DNA of 64,000 bases from contig PEAK01000009.1 of assembly GCA_002753515.1 (NCBI GenBank), forward strand, positions 28,561 through 92,560. Direction: 5' to 3'. Both the position numbers and the translations under genes were made by a program. Below are positions 35,649 through 44,394 of this stretch, piece by piece. The DNA is from Magnetococcales bacterium. Lineage in GTDB: Bacteria; Pseudomonadota; Magnetococcia; Magnetococcales; UBA8363. The notes beneath the pieces were generated by a model, which was given only the letters and a program-made list of their open reading frames with translations, ran no database searches and had not been told where the DNA came from. Each line of letters begins with the position of its first letter. The first letter of the stretch is position 1.

Positions 35649-36224
35649 TCACATGCAGCGTCCCCCAGCCTCCTTAAGAATCATGTCCACCGCATCATGG
35701 CCGTTTTCTTTTGCCAGCAAACGTGCCGTAGCCCCCTCTTTATTCATCAGATTAACCGTGGCATTAGCCGCAACCAAGACTGCAACCGCATCGGCATGAC
35801 CAGCCTGCGAGGCAAACATCAATGCCGTCATGCCGTCCTTGTTTTGAACATTGACATCCGCGCCACGGTCCACCAAAAGTTGAACCACCTCTTGTTTGCC
35901 ATGCTTTGCCGCCACAATGATCGTCGTATTACCAGAATCATCTTTAGTGTTTACAGCTTCCCCCTGATCCAAAAGGGCTTTAACCTGGGCCACTGAGCCA
36001 TTCTCCGCCTCTTTGAACAATCGAGACGCCCCCTTGGCATCCTTGGCCGTATCCGTGACAGGCTTGGAAACCTCCATTTTTTTTCCAGCCTCAGCAGGCA
36101 CTGCCGCCGGTTTGGCAGCCTCAACTTTCTTTCCACTTTCCTCGGTTGCCGATGCCGCATGACCTGCAACGGAATACAGGGAAACGAACGAAACCATGAG
36201 TAAGATGGACCAACCGTATTTCAT
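35649..36224 (-). CDS. Exported ankyrin-repeat protein
   Basis: A 191-residue protein with a signal peptide (MKYGWSILLMVSFVSLYSVAGHAA), a Lys/Ala/Glu-rich linker with two GKKVE/MEVSKP-like repeats, and about three to four ankyrin repeats (LFKEAENGSVAQVKALLDQG, TTIIVAAKHGKQEVVQLLVDRG, TALMFASQAGHADAVAVLVAAN). Periplasmic ankyrin proteins act as protein-protein scaffolds, for example the catalase-associated AnkB. The ATG at 36224 has AGGAG upstream. Position within the operon suggests it helps hold a periplasmic redox complex, which is inference. Confidence 0.8.
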   Translation of the reverse strand: MKYGWSILLMVSFVSLYSVAGHAASATEESGKKVEAAKPAAVPAEAGKKMEVSKPVTDTAKDAKGASRLFKEAENGSVAQVKALLDQGEAVNTKDDSGNTTIIVAAKHGKQEVVQLLVDRGADVNVQNKDGMTALMFASQAGHADAVAVLVAANATVNLMNKEGATARLLAKENGHDAVDMILKEAGGRCM

Positions 36225-36273
36225 AATGAAACGAACTCCTATTAAGCTATGGAAAAACGGCCTTTGTAGCACC

Positions 36274-36846
36274 CTACTGATGCCTGACGATACGAGCAAA
36301 TGGAGAGAATAACTCCCGACGGGATATCTCCGTCTGCGTGGAACAAACCCGACCGGTCCGAGCCATAATGGCATCGCGGGTCTCTATAATTTTTTCATGG
36401 GCCAGGAACACCGCATCGTTGTTGATGAAACCCGCCACATTCAAAACCAATGGTTCAAGAAAATGCAAACCAAGGTGATCATGGAACTGCACATGCGCCT
36501 TGCGTTGACCTTGATTCACAACGATTGAAACCAAGGGACCCAGGCCTGACGCACCATGACTCCGAACCATTCGCAACCACTCGGCGGTATCCGCATGGTC
36601 TTGGGGCGGAACAAGAATGCGTACCAACCTGTAGGGGGACAGCAGCAAGAACATCCGCCAACCATCCACCTCTCGGAAAGCCCGAGTACAGGGGGACAAG
36701 TTACCATTACCCCCTGACCCGACCCCAACCAGATCCAGCTCCCACGATTCAACCGGTTGACACTCTATCACTCCAGCGTAGTAGCTGGCAAACGCATCCA
36801 TCAAACTTTGCCCAGCCTCGGAAACAACTTCTTCGGAGTTGCCCAT
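36274..36846 (-). CDS. Unknown protein of the respiratory operon
   Basis: A 190-residue protein without signal peptide or membrane segment; I do not recognise the family. It is a mixed alpha/beta sequence with a conserved-looking middle (VQFHDHLGLHFLEPLVLNVAGF) and a basic end. The ATG has GGAGG at spacing 5 and lies 15 bases after the TorD-like gene, so both may be translated together. A cytoplasmic maturation or quality-control role beside the chaperone is plausible. A HybE-type hydrogenase chaperone was considered and not supported. Confidence 0.55.
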   Translation of the reverse strand: MGNSEEVVSEAGQSLMDAFASYYAGVIECQPVESWELDLVGVGSGGNGNLSPCTRAFREVDGWRMFLLLSPYRLVRILVPPQDHADTAEWLRMVRSHGASGLGPLVSIVVNQGQRKAHVQFHDHLGLHFLEPLVLNVAGFINNDAVFLAHEKIIETRDAIMARTGRVCSTQTEISRRELFSPFARIVRHQ

Positions 36847-36861
36847 GCCCCCTCCTCGCCC

Positions 36862-37371
36862 TCAGGTCAACGTCATCTCCAGACGATCCGCCAAAGATCG
36901 ATAAAGTTGCAGCGCGCTCCCTTCGCGAAGTGCCGATACAAAACGCTGTATCCAGGGTTGAATGAATCGCTCCTTGAATACAGCACCACTCATGGAACCG
37001 GGAGCCCGGGAACTCTCCTGCAAATAAACCAGGAATTCCAACAAGGTTCCCAAATAGTCAGCCGGCATCCCTTCCACCGGTTCCAATCCCGCTTCGCGAA
37101 AAACCTCTTGTAACGCCCCAACCCCGTTCCCCCCCATCAACCCCTCGTTCCACACCGATAGGAATGGAGGGGCAATGGTACGGGGAAAACCATTGATGAA
37201 GAGGCGGGTATGTTCCCCCTGCCATTCCTCCAGGGTAATACGTTGCAACTCCAACACCGGCTCCACCAACCAGGGGCAATGCTCTGACCACTCTCGAACA
37301 TTGTCCAGGGCATCCCCCTGGGGGTGGGCCAACAGTCCAACCAGAATACGCAATTCCAGATTGGCGTCCAT
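36862..37371 (-). CDS. TorD/DmsD-family molybdoenzyme chaperone
   Basis: A cytoplasmic chaperone that holds Tat-exported molybdoenzymes until the cofactor is inserted. The ATG at 37371, two bases after the NrfD stop, gives 170 residues; a longer reading frame runs back through nrfD and is a shadow. The helical protein has the family core: EEWQGEHTRLFINGFPRTIAPPF (E-x2-YxxLF-type box), then LGTLLEFLVYLQESS and FIQPWIQRFVSAL. Its client is surely the Tat-signalled molybdenum subunit of the same operon. Confidence 0.85.
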   Translation of the reverse strand: MDANLELRILVGLLAHPQGDALDNVREWSEHCPWLVEPVLELQRITLEEWQGEHTRLFINGFPRTIAPPFLSVWNEGLMGGNGVGALQEVFREAGLEPVEGMPADYLGTLLEFLVYLQESSRAPGSMSGAVFKERFIQPWIQRFVSALREGSALQLYRSLADRLEMTLT

Positions 37372-37373
37372 GA

Positions 37374-38330
37374 TCACCACGGGTAAGCGTAAATGCCAGC
37401 AGCCATGAAATAAGCCCGCAATTGAAACCCACCATTCAGTACCAAAAGCGAAGCCGTCACGATGGGAGCCTTGCCACTCCACGAGCCGAACACACACTTC
37501 AGCTCCATGGCCAAGGGGACGATCAGTCCGAACAACACGAATCCGAACAACCAACCATTGCTGCCCCACAACATTTCTGCCGAGCGATACCCGCCTTCGG
37601 ACCCGGACAGGGTAAAGTTGAAGAACGAAAACACAATGATCAATTCCGCCGTGATCAAACCAAGGTCAATCCGTTCATATAACGCACGGATCGAGTGATC
37701 GACCCGGTGATAGATGAATGTATACATGACGATGAGCAACCACGCCATGGCCGTGGAAAACGCTGATACGGTAAAGAGGATGGGAACCGCCGGGTTATGC
37801 CACAGGGTGACCGCCGGAAAACTTTGCAACAACAACCCGGTGTACACCGCCGTGCCGATACCGGTCACAATGCCCACCCAACCGAGGATGGGATGAATCT
37901 TTTTGGCAACCCCCGCCACCTGCAACACGATGGGCATCTTGAGGACATTGCCAACGACAGGCCACCCCAAAAGGCGAGGTTTTTCGACCATGTACGGCAG
38001 GGCATAAAGCACTGCGGCAATTTGAATCCAGACGATGAATTGCGAACCCCAGGCGATCCAGGAATCGGGCTTGTGAAACACCCCGTAGGGCGACACGATG
38101 TAGAAAATTGCCCATTTGTTCAGCAGATGCAAAAATAACATCCCCGAACCAACCACCATCATGGCCACCCCGGAAAGCGCCCCCCACATCACCAGTTCTT
38201 TTTCTTCCCGGAGATACATGTGGGTCAGAAAGCTGACCGCGACCACCGCTGCTCCCATCCCTCCCAGGAACAAATATACCGCAAACCATGTCGTCCAATG
38301 TTGCTGGGTTGTGAAAGTCAAAATATCCAT
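37374..38330 (-). CDS. NrfD/PsrC-family quinone-reactive membrane subunit
   Basis: A 318-residue polytopic protein with about eight membrane segments, the NrfD/PsrC fold that exchanges electrons with the quinone pool without haem. Characteristic stretches are WFAVYLFLGGMGAAVVAVSF, MLFLHLLNKWAIFYIVSPYG, GIGTAVYTGLLLQSFPAVTLWH and LITAELIIVFSFFNF. The ATG follows GGAGGGG. It sits between the FeS and TorD genes, the usual order for polysulfide, thiosulfate or tetrathionate reductase complexes. Confidence 0.9.
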   Translation of the reverse strand: MDILTFTTQQHWTTWFAVYLFLGGMGAAVVAVSFLTHMYLREEKELVMWGALSGVAMMVVGSGMLFLHLLNKWAIFYIVSPYGVFHKPDSWIAWGSQFIVWIQIAAVLYALPYMVEKPRLLGWPVVGNVLKMPIVLQVAGVAKKIHPILGWVGIVTGIGTAVYTGLLLQSFPAVTLWHNPAVPILFTVSAFSTAMAWLLIVMYTFIYHRVDHSIRALYERIDLGLITAELIIVFSFFNFTLSGSEGGYRSAEMLWGSNGWLFGFVLFGLIVPLAMELKCVFGSWSGKAPIVTASLLVLNGGFQLRAYFMAAGIYAYPW

Positions 38331-38340
38331 GGACCCCTCC

Positions 38341-38940
38341 TCATCTTTCGGGAATGTAGTAAACGTTGGGGCGGGTGCCCAGATGGGCCATCAGTGGCCG
38401 CGCCTTGCCCGATCGAACCAGTTGTGTAACCGGATCATTGGGTTGATCCAGATCCCCGAACATACGTGCATAACCAACACAGGTTTGCACGCAAGCCGGC
38501 TCGCCTTCCTTCAGCAAACGGTGATAACAGAATGAGCATTTGTCCATGCTGGGGGATTTTCTCTGCAACTTGCCGTAATACTCCTTGCCCGTGTCGATAT
38601 CATCCGAAGTAGCTGGATACCGGGCATCATAAGGACAGGCCATGGCACAGGCACCACACCCCAGGCAGCGTTCCACTTCCACCAACACCACCCCTTCCTT
38701 CGTTTTATAGGTGGCACCGCTGGGGCAAACCGTCATACAGGGCGGGTTGTCGCAGTGGTTACACAACCGGGGGATGAAACGACGCGTAATCCCATGTCCA
38801 TCGCCCACCTCCCGATCATGAACCTTGGTCCTCCAGTGATCCGCCCAGACCGGCGTCTGGTTTTCCAATGAACAGGCGGCCATGCAGGCATTGCAACCGA
38901 CACAGGTAGCCAGGTCAATGACCATTGCATAATGAGTCAT
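38341..38940 (-). CDS. Four-cluster [4Fe-4S] ferredoxin subunit of the molybdoenzyme
   Basis: A 199-residue electron-transfer subunit of the DmsB/PsrB/PhsB type, ferrying electrons between the NrfD subunit and the molybdenum subunit. It has four Cys groups: CVGCNACMAAC, CNHCDNPPCMTVCP, CLGCGACAMACP and CSFCYHRLLKEGEPACVQTC. All expected cysteines are present, so four [4Fe-4S] clusters should form. There is no signal peptide; it should be co-exported with the Tat partner. GAGGAG precedes the ATG. Confidence 0.93.
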   Translation of the reverse strand: MTHYAMVIDLATCVGCNACMAACSLENQTPVWADHWRTKVHDREVGDGHGITRRFIPRLCNHCDNPPCMTVCPSGATYKTKEGVVLVEVERCLGCGACAMACPYDARYPATSDDIDTGKEYYGKLQRKSPSMDKCSFCYHRLLKEGEPACVQTCVGYARMFGDLDQPNDPVTQLVRSGKARPLMAHLGTRPNVYYIPER

Positions 38941-38964
38941 GATGTATTCTCCTCGTCGGCGCTC

Positions 38965-41745
38965 TTAGATTTTTTCAATCTTGATGGTAAATTCCTGCGA
39001 ACGAAACCCCGCCACCACAGGTTCCACCCAATTGGGAATCAACTTGTTGGTCGCCGTCCCAATACCATAGCTCAAGCGTAACGCCTTGTTCTCCACACCA
39101 AAGGAGGAATGAAGGAACAGGGAATCGGGATGCAACTGTGCCGTCACATAGGCAGTACCAGTCGCCTGCTGCCCGGAACGACTGTTGGTCAGACGGATGG
39201 GGTCGCCCGTTTTAATTTTCAAGACCTTGGCCCGGTCGGGATGAATCCATATGCCCGTATAAATATCCTTCTTGAAGCGGTTGATGGCCGCCAGGACCGG
39301 ATTGTTGCTGTTGGTGGAGCCATAGGATACGGTCGGCGTCTTACCGTAGGTGAAGTAAAACTCATTCGGCTCCAGGGCATCCGCCATGGACTTGTTTTCC
39401 CGACACTGCGCCGGCATGGTAGATGCCAATACATTGAATGACGCCCCCTTGCCACCCATGGTCTGCAACCATTGAAACAGGGTGCCAAAAAATTCCAGGC
39501 GACCACTGGTCGTTGGAACGGCCATGTGTCGCGGCATGGAATGGGCATGCAGCAATTCATCCCGCCGCTCTTCGAAATAGATGCCCTGCTCCTTCAGTTC
39601 AGTATACAGCTTGTCGCGACTGACGTGGATCCGCTCCGCAGTCGAAGAAAAAGAGGTGTCCCGACAAGCCCGGGAAAATGGGCTGTTCACCCCCTCCGCC
39701 TTGTATTTTTCAAAGGCCGTGCGCGTTGCCGCTGCCGGAATGCCACTCAGCCCCTCCAACATTTTGTGGAAGTTTTCATCGCTTCCACTGATGATCTGAC
39801 TCATTTTCAGCAAAATATCCGGTGTTTCCAGTGTGTCATACAACGGGTCAATGGCGCGAAACCGGGTCACCAAAGCCAGATCATGGTTCACCCCGTTGCC
39901 ATAAAGCGTCGGCTCATCCCGTTCCAGGTAGGTGGGATTGGGCAGAATGACATCGGCATAGGGAACCGTGTCGGACGGCAGCACGTCCACCAACACCACC
40001 AGTTCCATGTTTTTATGGGCCATGATCTCCTTCCAGTTGGAATCTGGATAATAATGGCGCACTGGATTGGCAGCATTAATCAAAATGGCCCGGGCCAGGT
40101 AAGGTTCACCGTTCAACATGACCTTGCCTTCCACAGCCTCACGCAAACCGGTGTCGGCCAGGGCGGGCACGGCCACCCCCTCACGCCCGGCAGCCCGTTC
40201 CTGGGCGGCGAACACAAAGGACCATGCCGGATGTTTGTGGGGAAAGGTATCGGGGTTGGACAGAGCCTTGATCAATTCCGCGACAAAGGGAACCCCCGCC
40301 ATGGTTGTCATAAGCGGGCCGGGCATCGCCTTGCCCTCGCTCTTGGCCTTGTGCCAATTGGTAATCTTGTGGCGGTATTCCGCCGCCATGATCCAGCCGC
40401 CCTTGCGATCAATACCACCCACCAACGTTTGCAACATGGCCTGCGTCCGACGCAACATGTTGATGTTGGCGTACCGCGCCCCATGCCAACCCGGGTCAAT
40501 GATGGGCCGACCGGCGTGGGAAAATTCCTCGGCGATGCGACGAATCACCTCGGCGGGAATACCCGTTACCTTGCTGGCAGCCTCCGGGGTTTTATCCTTG
40601 ATCTCAAGCTTTTGTGCCTGAAACACCGTCATGACGGGTTTGCCGGCAACGGCCAAATTCTCGGCAACGGTCAACGCCGGCTTGATTTTGCGCCCCCCGA
40701 CATCCAAGGCATTCTGGTTGCTGTAACTCGGCAAGGCAACGACTTCACCAGACATTTCATCCAACACCAGCGGATGCCCTGCGGGGTCGGTGGAGAGTTG
40801 CCATTGGCCGTCCGCGGCACGTTGCACCAGGAATGGTAGATTGGTGTGGTTGCGAATAAAATCGGCGTCGTACCAACCTTCCTCCATCATCACCTGCATC
40901 ACCGCAATCAAAAAGTCCAGGTCGGTCCCGGGTCTGATGCGAATCCATTCATCCGCTTTGGCAGCCGTCTCGGAAAGACGTGTGTCCAAAGCGACCACCC
41001 GCGCCCCACGCTTGCGCCCCGTCGCAAAACGCACCATGCGCGAGGTCGACACCGCGCCAATGGAAGCGTTGTTGGCGATGAACAAAATATAATTGGCATT
41101 GTCGAAGTCAGGCAGCACTTCATCGTGAATATTGAAGTTGCCGGTCACCGAATCGGTCCCCAGATGCCCGGAAGCCACGCAATGCTGCATCGGCGATGCC
41201 ACAATGTTGGGGACGCCATTGGACAGGGCAAACGGGACCGCCCAGTTCATGTAAAACACGCAGGAGGTCCACCCCCCCACCATGGTCCACTCCCACGGCT
41301 GAATCTTGGCAGCCTTGGACTTGGACTCGATATAACTCCAAGCCTCCGCCCAAGTAGCCGTCCGGAATTTCCCTTCGCCGCGCTTACTCCCTTCAACCCG
41401 TATCATCGGCGTTTTGATCCGATCCACATCATAGACCTGCCGGACACCAGCCTGACCACGGGCACACATCTTGCCGCGATTCAGGGTTGAATTGGGGTTG
41501 CCGTCCAATTTGACAATCCGCCGATCCTTCCCCTTGCCAACCACCGTTGCCTTGATGTTGCACAAGGATGAACAAAAATTACAAATACTGTGTACCACCT
41601 CCTCTTGGTTTTGATCCTTATCCTTCACTGTCGCCCAGGCCTCGCTGACCAAATCGAGAGGCTTGAGAAGACTCAACCCGGCCAAACCACCACCGGTTGC
41701 CCACATGAAACCACGTCTTGTCAATTTTGGATAATGCCATGCCAT
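38965..41745 (-). CDS. Periplasmic Mo-bisMGD oxidoreductase, catalytic subunit (Psr/Phs/Ttr-like)
   Basis: The 926-residue catalytic subunit of a DMSO-reductase-family respiratory enzyme. The N-terminus carries a Tat signal (TRRGFMW plus a hydrophobic stretch). The [4Fe-4S] motif follows (CNFCSSLCNI, then GKMCARGQAG). The segment SPMQHCVASGHLGTD aligns with the molybdenum-ligand loop and offers Cys as ligand, as in polysulfide and thiosulfate reductases. The C-terminal cofactor-binding barrel includes DPIRLTNSRSGQ. Sulfur-compound reductases of this layout (Mo, FeS, NrfD) use polysulfide, thiosulfate or tetrathionate; the sequence alone does not choose among them, and an oxidative direction (sulfite) is also possible. 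The ATG follows GGGAGAACAGGGA. It heads a nine-gene operon behind a sigma-54-type promoter. Confidence 0.9.
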   Translation of the reverse strand: MAWHYPKLTRRGFMWATGGGLAGLSLLKPLDLVSEAWATVKDKDQNQEEVVHSICNFCSSLCNIKATVVGKGKDRRIVKLDGNPNSTLNRGKMCARGQAGVRQVYDVDRIKTPMIRVEGSKRGEGKFRTATWAEAWSYIESKSKAAKIQPWEWTMVGGWTSCVFYMNWAVPFALSNGVPNIVASPMQHCVASGHLGTDSVTGNFNIHDEVLPDFDNANYILFIANNASIGAVSTSRMVRFATGRKRGARVVALDTRLSETAAKADEWIRIRPGTDLDFLIAVMQVMMEEGWYDADFIRNHTNLPFLVQRAADGQWQLSTDPAGHPLVLDEMSGEVVALPSYSNQNALDVGGRKIKPALTVAENLAVAGKPVMTVFQAQKLEIKDKTPEAASKVTGIPAEVIRRIAEEFSHAGRPIIDPGWHGARYANINMLRRTQAMLQTLVGGIDRKGGWIMAAEYRHKITNWHKAKSEGKAMPGPLMTTMAGVPFVAELIKALSNPDTFPHKHPAWSFVFAAQERAAGREGVAVPALADTGLREAVEGKVMLNGEPYLARAILINAANPVRHYYPDSNWKEIMAHKNMELVVLVDVLPSDTVPYADVILPNPTYLERDEPTLYGNGVNHDLALVTRFRAIDPLYDTLETPDILLKMSQIISGSDENFHKMLEGLSGIPAAATRTAFEKYKAEGVNSPFSRACRDTSFSSTAERIHVSRDKLYTELKEQGIYFEERRDELLHAHSMPRHMAVPTTSGRLEFFGTLFQWLQTMGGKGASFNVLASTMPAQCRENKSMADALEPNEFYFTYGKTPTVSYGSTNSNNPVLAAINRFKKDIYTGIWIHPDRAKVLKIKTGDPIRLTNSRSGQQATGTAYVTAQLHPDSLFLHSSFGVENKALRLSYGIGTATNKLIPNWVEPVVAGFRSQEFTIKIEKI

Positions 41746-41801
41746 TCCCTGTTCTCCCAGTCTTGTTCACCCTGAATGATCGGTTCACATCCTCACTACT
41801 T

Positions 41802-41818
41802 GTCAAGCTTTGTGCCAA
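41802..41818 (-). promoter_or_regulatory. Sigma-54-type promoter of the respiratory operon
   Basis: On the minus strand the sequence TTGGCACAAAGCTTGAC matches the -24/-12 consensus TGGCAC-N5-TTGC in nine of ten fixed positions (the final GC is GA). The predicted start lies near 41790, about 45 bases before the ATG at 41745. A sigma-54 activator gene is divergently encoded next to it, which supports the call. Confidence 0.75.
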
Positions 41819-41945
41819 AACCGAGAAAAATATGCGTCATTGATTGACTATGCAGATAATTTATTGTTAAAATTGTCAAATTACATACCATCCCGAGTAC
41901 CTGTCCATGCCGACTGCGACCTTTTCCCAGGGAGAATGATCCCGC

Positions 41946-41985
41946 CAACTGTCTTTCGTGGCAGTTGCGAACACCCCTAACTGAC
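41946..41985. promoter_or_regulatory. Probable upstream activator sites
   Basis: CAACTGTC (41946-41953) and GGCAGTTG (41960-41967) form an inverted repeat; a third AACTGAC lies at 41979-41985. The array is about 140 bp upstream of the sigma-54 promoter, the usual distance for an enhancer-binding activator, and just before the activator's own gene. The protein assignment is inferred from position. Confidence 0.5.
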
Positions 41986-42012
41986 AACCGTGACAAAGTG
42001 ACCCCCCCTTCC

Positions 42013-43404
42013 ATGTCCCAAAATCCGATTCCCGAACCCATCACCACCCTTCCCTTACAGGATCTCCTGGACAGCTATGCCGAACCGGCCATCCTCATGG
42101 ACAAACACTATGTGATTCACGGATGCAACTCTGCCTACGTCACGCAATTCGGCCAGGTGAATTTGTCCAAGGGATTAAAATGTTATGAAGTGTCCCATTC
42201 CTTTGCCAAACCATGCGACCAGGAGGGGGAATCCTGTCCCATGCTGGCCTGTGTCGATTCAGGTCTGCCCGACAGACTCATGCATGTTCACGTCACCTCC
42301 CGTGGTCGCGAATATGTCGAAGTCGAAATGCGGCCTATCGCCATACACGGTGGCAAACCAGAATTTTTCCTGGAAATACTCAAACCCAGCCATATCGCCC
42401 AAGCCACGCCCTCACCAGTCGGCCTGGTAGGTGCCTCGGAACCGTTCAACCAGATGCTGGATCTGATCCGACGCGTCGCCCCCAGTCGGGTATCGGTCTT
42501 TTTATCCGGTGCCTCCGGAACCGGAAAAGAAGTCGTCGCACGCGCCATCCACGATGCATCCGACCGTTCTGACAAACCTTTTGTCCCGGTGGAATGTTCG
42601 GGGCTCACAGAATCTTTGTTTGAAAGTGAATTGTTTGGTCACGAAAAAGGGGCCTTTACCGGTGCCTACTCCAACAAGAAGGGGCTCGTTGAAGCGGCTC
42701 ATGGCGGTACTTTGTTTCTCGATGAGATTGGCGACGTCCCCATGCCGTTACAGGTCAAACTGCTCAGACTCCTTGAAACCAAAACCTACCGCAAGGTGGG
42801 TAGCGTCGATACCCGGCATACCGATTTCCGTCTGATCTCCGCCACCAATCAGGACCTGACATCCATGGTGGAATCAGGAACCTTCCGTCTGGACCTTTAC
42901 TACCGCATTTCTGTTTTCCCCATTCATATCCCATCACTCAGCGAACGCAAAAAAGATATCCCCCTGCTGATTGAAACCTTGCTACAACGGATGGAAGGAT
43001 TTCGAGGCTTCGGTATCACGACCCAAGCCGTTGAGGCTCTACAAAACTATGATTTCCCAGGAAATATACGGGAACTGCTCAACTTTCTGGAACGCGCTTC
43101 GCTGTTGGCGGAAAACAAACCCATCGATATCAAGCATCTGCCGCAGGTGTGCCAAATCATGCCATCCGCATCCAACTCGGAAGAAGAAAACCTGGATGAT
43201 ACCATCCTTTCCCTCAAGGAGGTTGAACGACGCTATATCAAACGGGTTCTTACTCGAAACCAGGAAGATCGGCGTGTTTTAGCGGAAAAATTAGGTGTCA
43301 GTGAGCGCACTCTGTATCGCAAGATCGAAGAGGCCAACCTGGGGGGGACCGGCGAACCATCCCCATCCGCAGGTGACAACAGTCCGGATGCCGCCGAATT
43401 GTGA
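42013..43404 (+). CDS. Sigma-54-dependent transcriptional activator with PAS sensor
   Basis: An NtrC/NifA-type activator of 463 residues from the ATG at 42013; no strong ribosome site is visible and earlier TTG/GTG starts are possible. Residues 15-130 form a PAS domain with a cysteine-rich loop (KCYEVSHSFAKPCDQEGESCP and further Cys), a possible redox or haem/FeS sensor. The AAA+ domain has Walker A (SGASGTGKE), the sigma-54 contact GAFTGA, Walker B (GGTLFLDEIGD) and an R-finger region. A Fis-type helix-turn-helix ends the protein (RRVLAEKLGVSERTLYRKIEE). There is no receiver domain, so sensing is direct. It is divergent from the operon whose sigma-54 promoter lies between them and almost certainly controls it. 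Confidence 0.92.
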   Translation: MSQNPIPEPITTLPLQDLLDSYAEPAILMDKHYVIHGCNSAYVTQFGQVNLSKGLKCYEVSHSFAKPCDQEGESCPMLACVDSGLPDRLMHVHVTSRGREYVEVEMRPIAIHGGKPEFFLEILKPSHIAQATPSPVGLVGASEPFNQMLDLIRRVAPSRVSVFLSGASGTGKEVVARAIHDASDRSDKPFVPVECSGLTESLFESELFGHEKGAFTGAYSNKKGLVEAAHGGTLFLDEIGDVPMPLQVKLLRLLETKTYRKVGSVDTRHTDFRLISATNQDLTSMVESGTFRLDLYYRISVFPIHIPSLSERKKDIPLLIETLLQRMEGFRGFGITTQAVEALQNYDFPGNIRELLNFLERASLLAENKPIDIKHLPQVCQIMPSASNSEEENLDDTILSLKEVERRYIKRVLTRNQEDRRVLAEKLGVSERTLYRKIEEANLGGTGEPSPSAGDNSPDAAEL

Positions 43405-43428
43405 TTTTTCAAAGCATGGCGGGGATGG

Positions 43429-44037
43429 TCAATAAATATACAATTCATCAAAAGTGCGGACAGTTCGCAACAATTCCAGCAGTGGCTGTTGCAGCTCTCC
43501 GGGCGATTGCACAGCGCCAATCCGTCGCAGATTGTTGATAATCAAACCCCACGTTTCCAAATGATCCATGTCGATCTGCGCCGCCAATACCGACATGGCT
43601 TCAAAGGAGACAATGGCCATATTGGCATTTTCGCTCATTTTTTTTGCCATTTGTTCAGAAATTCCCCGTTCCGATAGATCCTGCTCGGTACGCGTCAAGG
43701 CATGGGGCAGGGACAATACCCCCTTGGTTGTAACGCTTTCGACAACCACCAAAGGACGTATCAACGAGGCAATGGCGCTACGCAACGCAAATTTGTGGCC
43801 GCGCATTGCTTGAATGGTGGAACGCTTTTCGTAGATGGCAAAGACCACCACCAAAAACGCCCCTTGCAAACAAAATCCAATCAATTGCGGCAACAAACTC
43901 AAGCTCAAACTGGCCGCCGAATACAACCACAGGGTCAAAAACGGTGCCGATGCAAAAAAAATCACCAGAAAAATCAAATACAGGGCCAAAATACCCCTGA
44001 CAAACGCCATGTGCCGACCAAACCGGGGGGGAATCAT
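43429..44037 (-). CDS. Two-TM membrane protein, function unknown
   Basis: A 202-residue protein. Two hydrophobic segments (about 13-38 and 48-68) are followed by a cytoplasmic helical domain rich in Leu, Ser and Glu (LSERGISEQMAKKMSENANM). I do not recognise the family. A perfect AAGGAGG precedes the ATG. It is convergent with the sigma-54 activator (24-base gap, no terminator visible) and follows the DUF3301 gene, so it is the last gene of the rnhA-side minus-strand set. Confidence 0.6.
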   Translation of the reverse strand: MIPPRFGRHMAFVRGILALYLIFLVIFFASAPFLTLWLYSAASLSLSLLPQLIGFCLQGAFLVVVFAIYEKRSTIQAMRGHKFALRSAIASLIRPLVVVESVTTKGVLSLPHALTRTEQDLSERGISEQMAKKMSENANMAIVSFEAMSVLAAQIDMDHLETWGLIINNLRRIGAVQSPGELQQPLLELLRTVRTFDELYIY

Positions 44038-44065
44038 AAGCTACCTCCTTGTGGCTAACAGCTTG

Positions 44066-44374
44066 CTACTGGCATGACTTTGGAACAGCGAGCATGCACG
44101 ATTCCAGCGTATATCCACACAAAACGATGGCGCCATGATGCAGGCTCCAATCGCCGTCCAGATACCTGAATTCATAGACCCGCCGCAATACCAAACGCCC
44201 ACGTTCATTGCGTTGGATCCCCATATGACTCAATGCCACCGTATCATCCACCAACTCAACGCCCATGCTCCGACACACTTCCCGGGCCGTTTCATGGCAT
44301 TGTTCCCGAGCTTTCATACTGGCATACCAAATCCAGCCTATCAAAACCAGTATACCTGTCGCCATCAGGTCCAT
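44066..44374 (-). CDS. DUF3301-like small membrane protein
   Basis: A 102-residue protein with one N-terminal membrane helix (ATGILVLIGWIWYAS) and the DUF3301 pattern: KAREQCHETAREVCRSMGVELVDDTVAL, then RRVYEFRYLDGDWSLHHGAIVLCGYTLESC. The family's function is unknown. It sits between cysC and the two-TM gene on the same strand. Confidence 0.8.
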   Translation of the reverse strand: MDLMATGILVLIGWIWYASMKAREQCHETAREVCRSMGVELVDDTVALSHMGIQRNERGRLVLRRVYEFRYLDGDWSLHHGAIVLCGYTLESCMLAVPKSCQ

Positions 44375-44394
44375 TCCGCGTTTCCATTCAGGAT

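Noticed and set aside
36274..36846. HybE-type hydrogenase chaperone
   Set aside because: No convincing match to HybE motifs and no hydrogenase genes; left as unknown.
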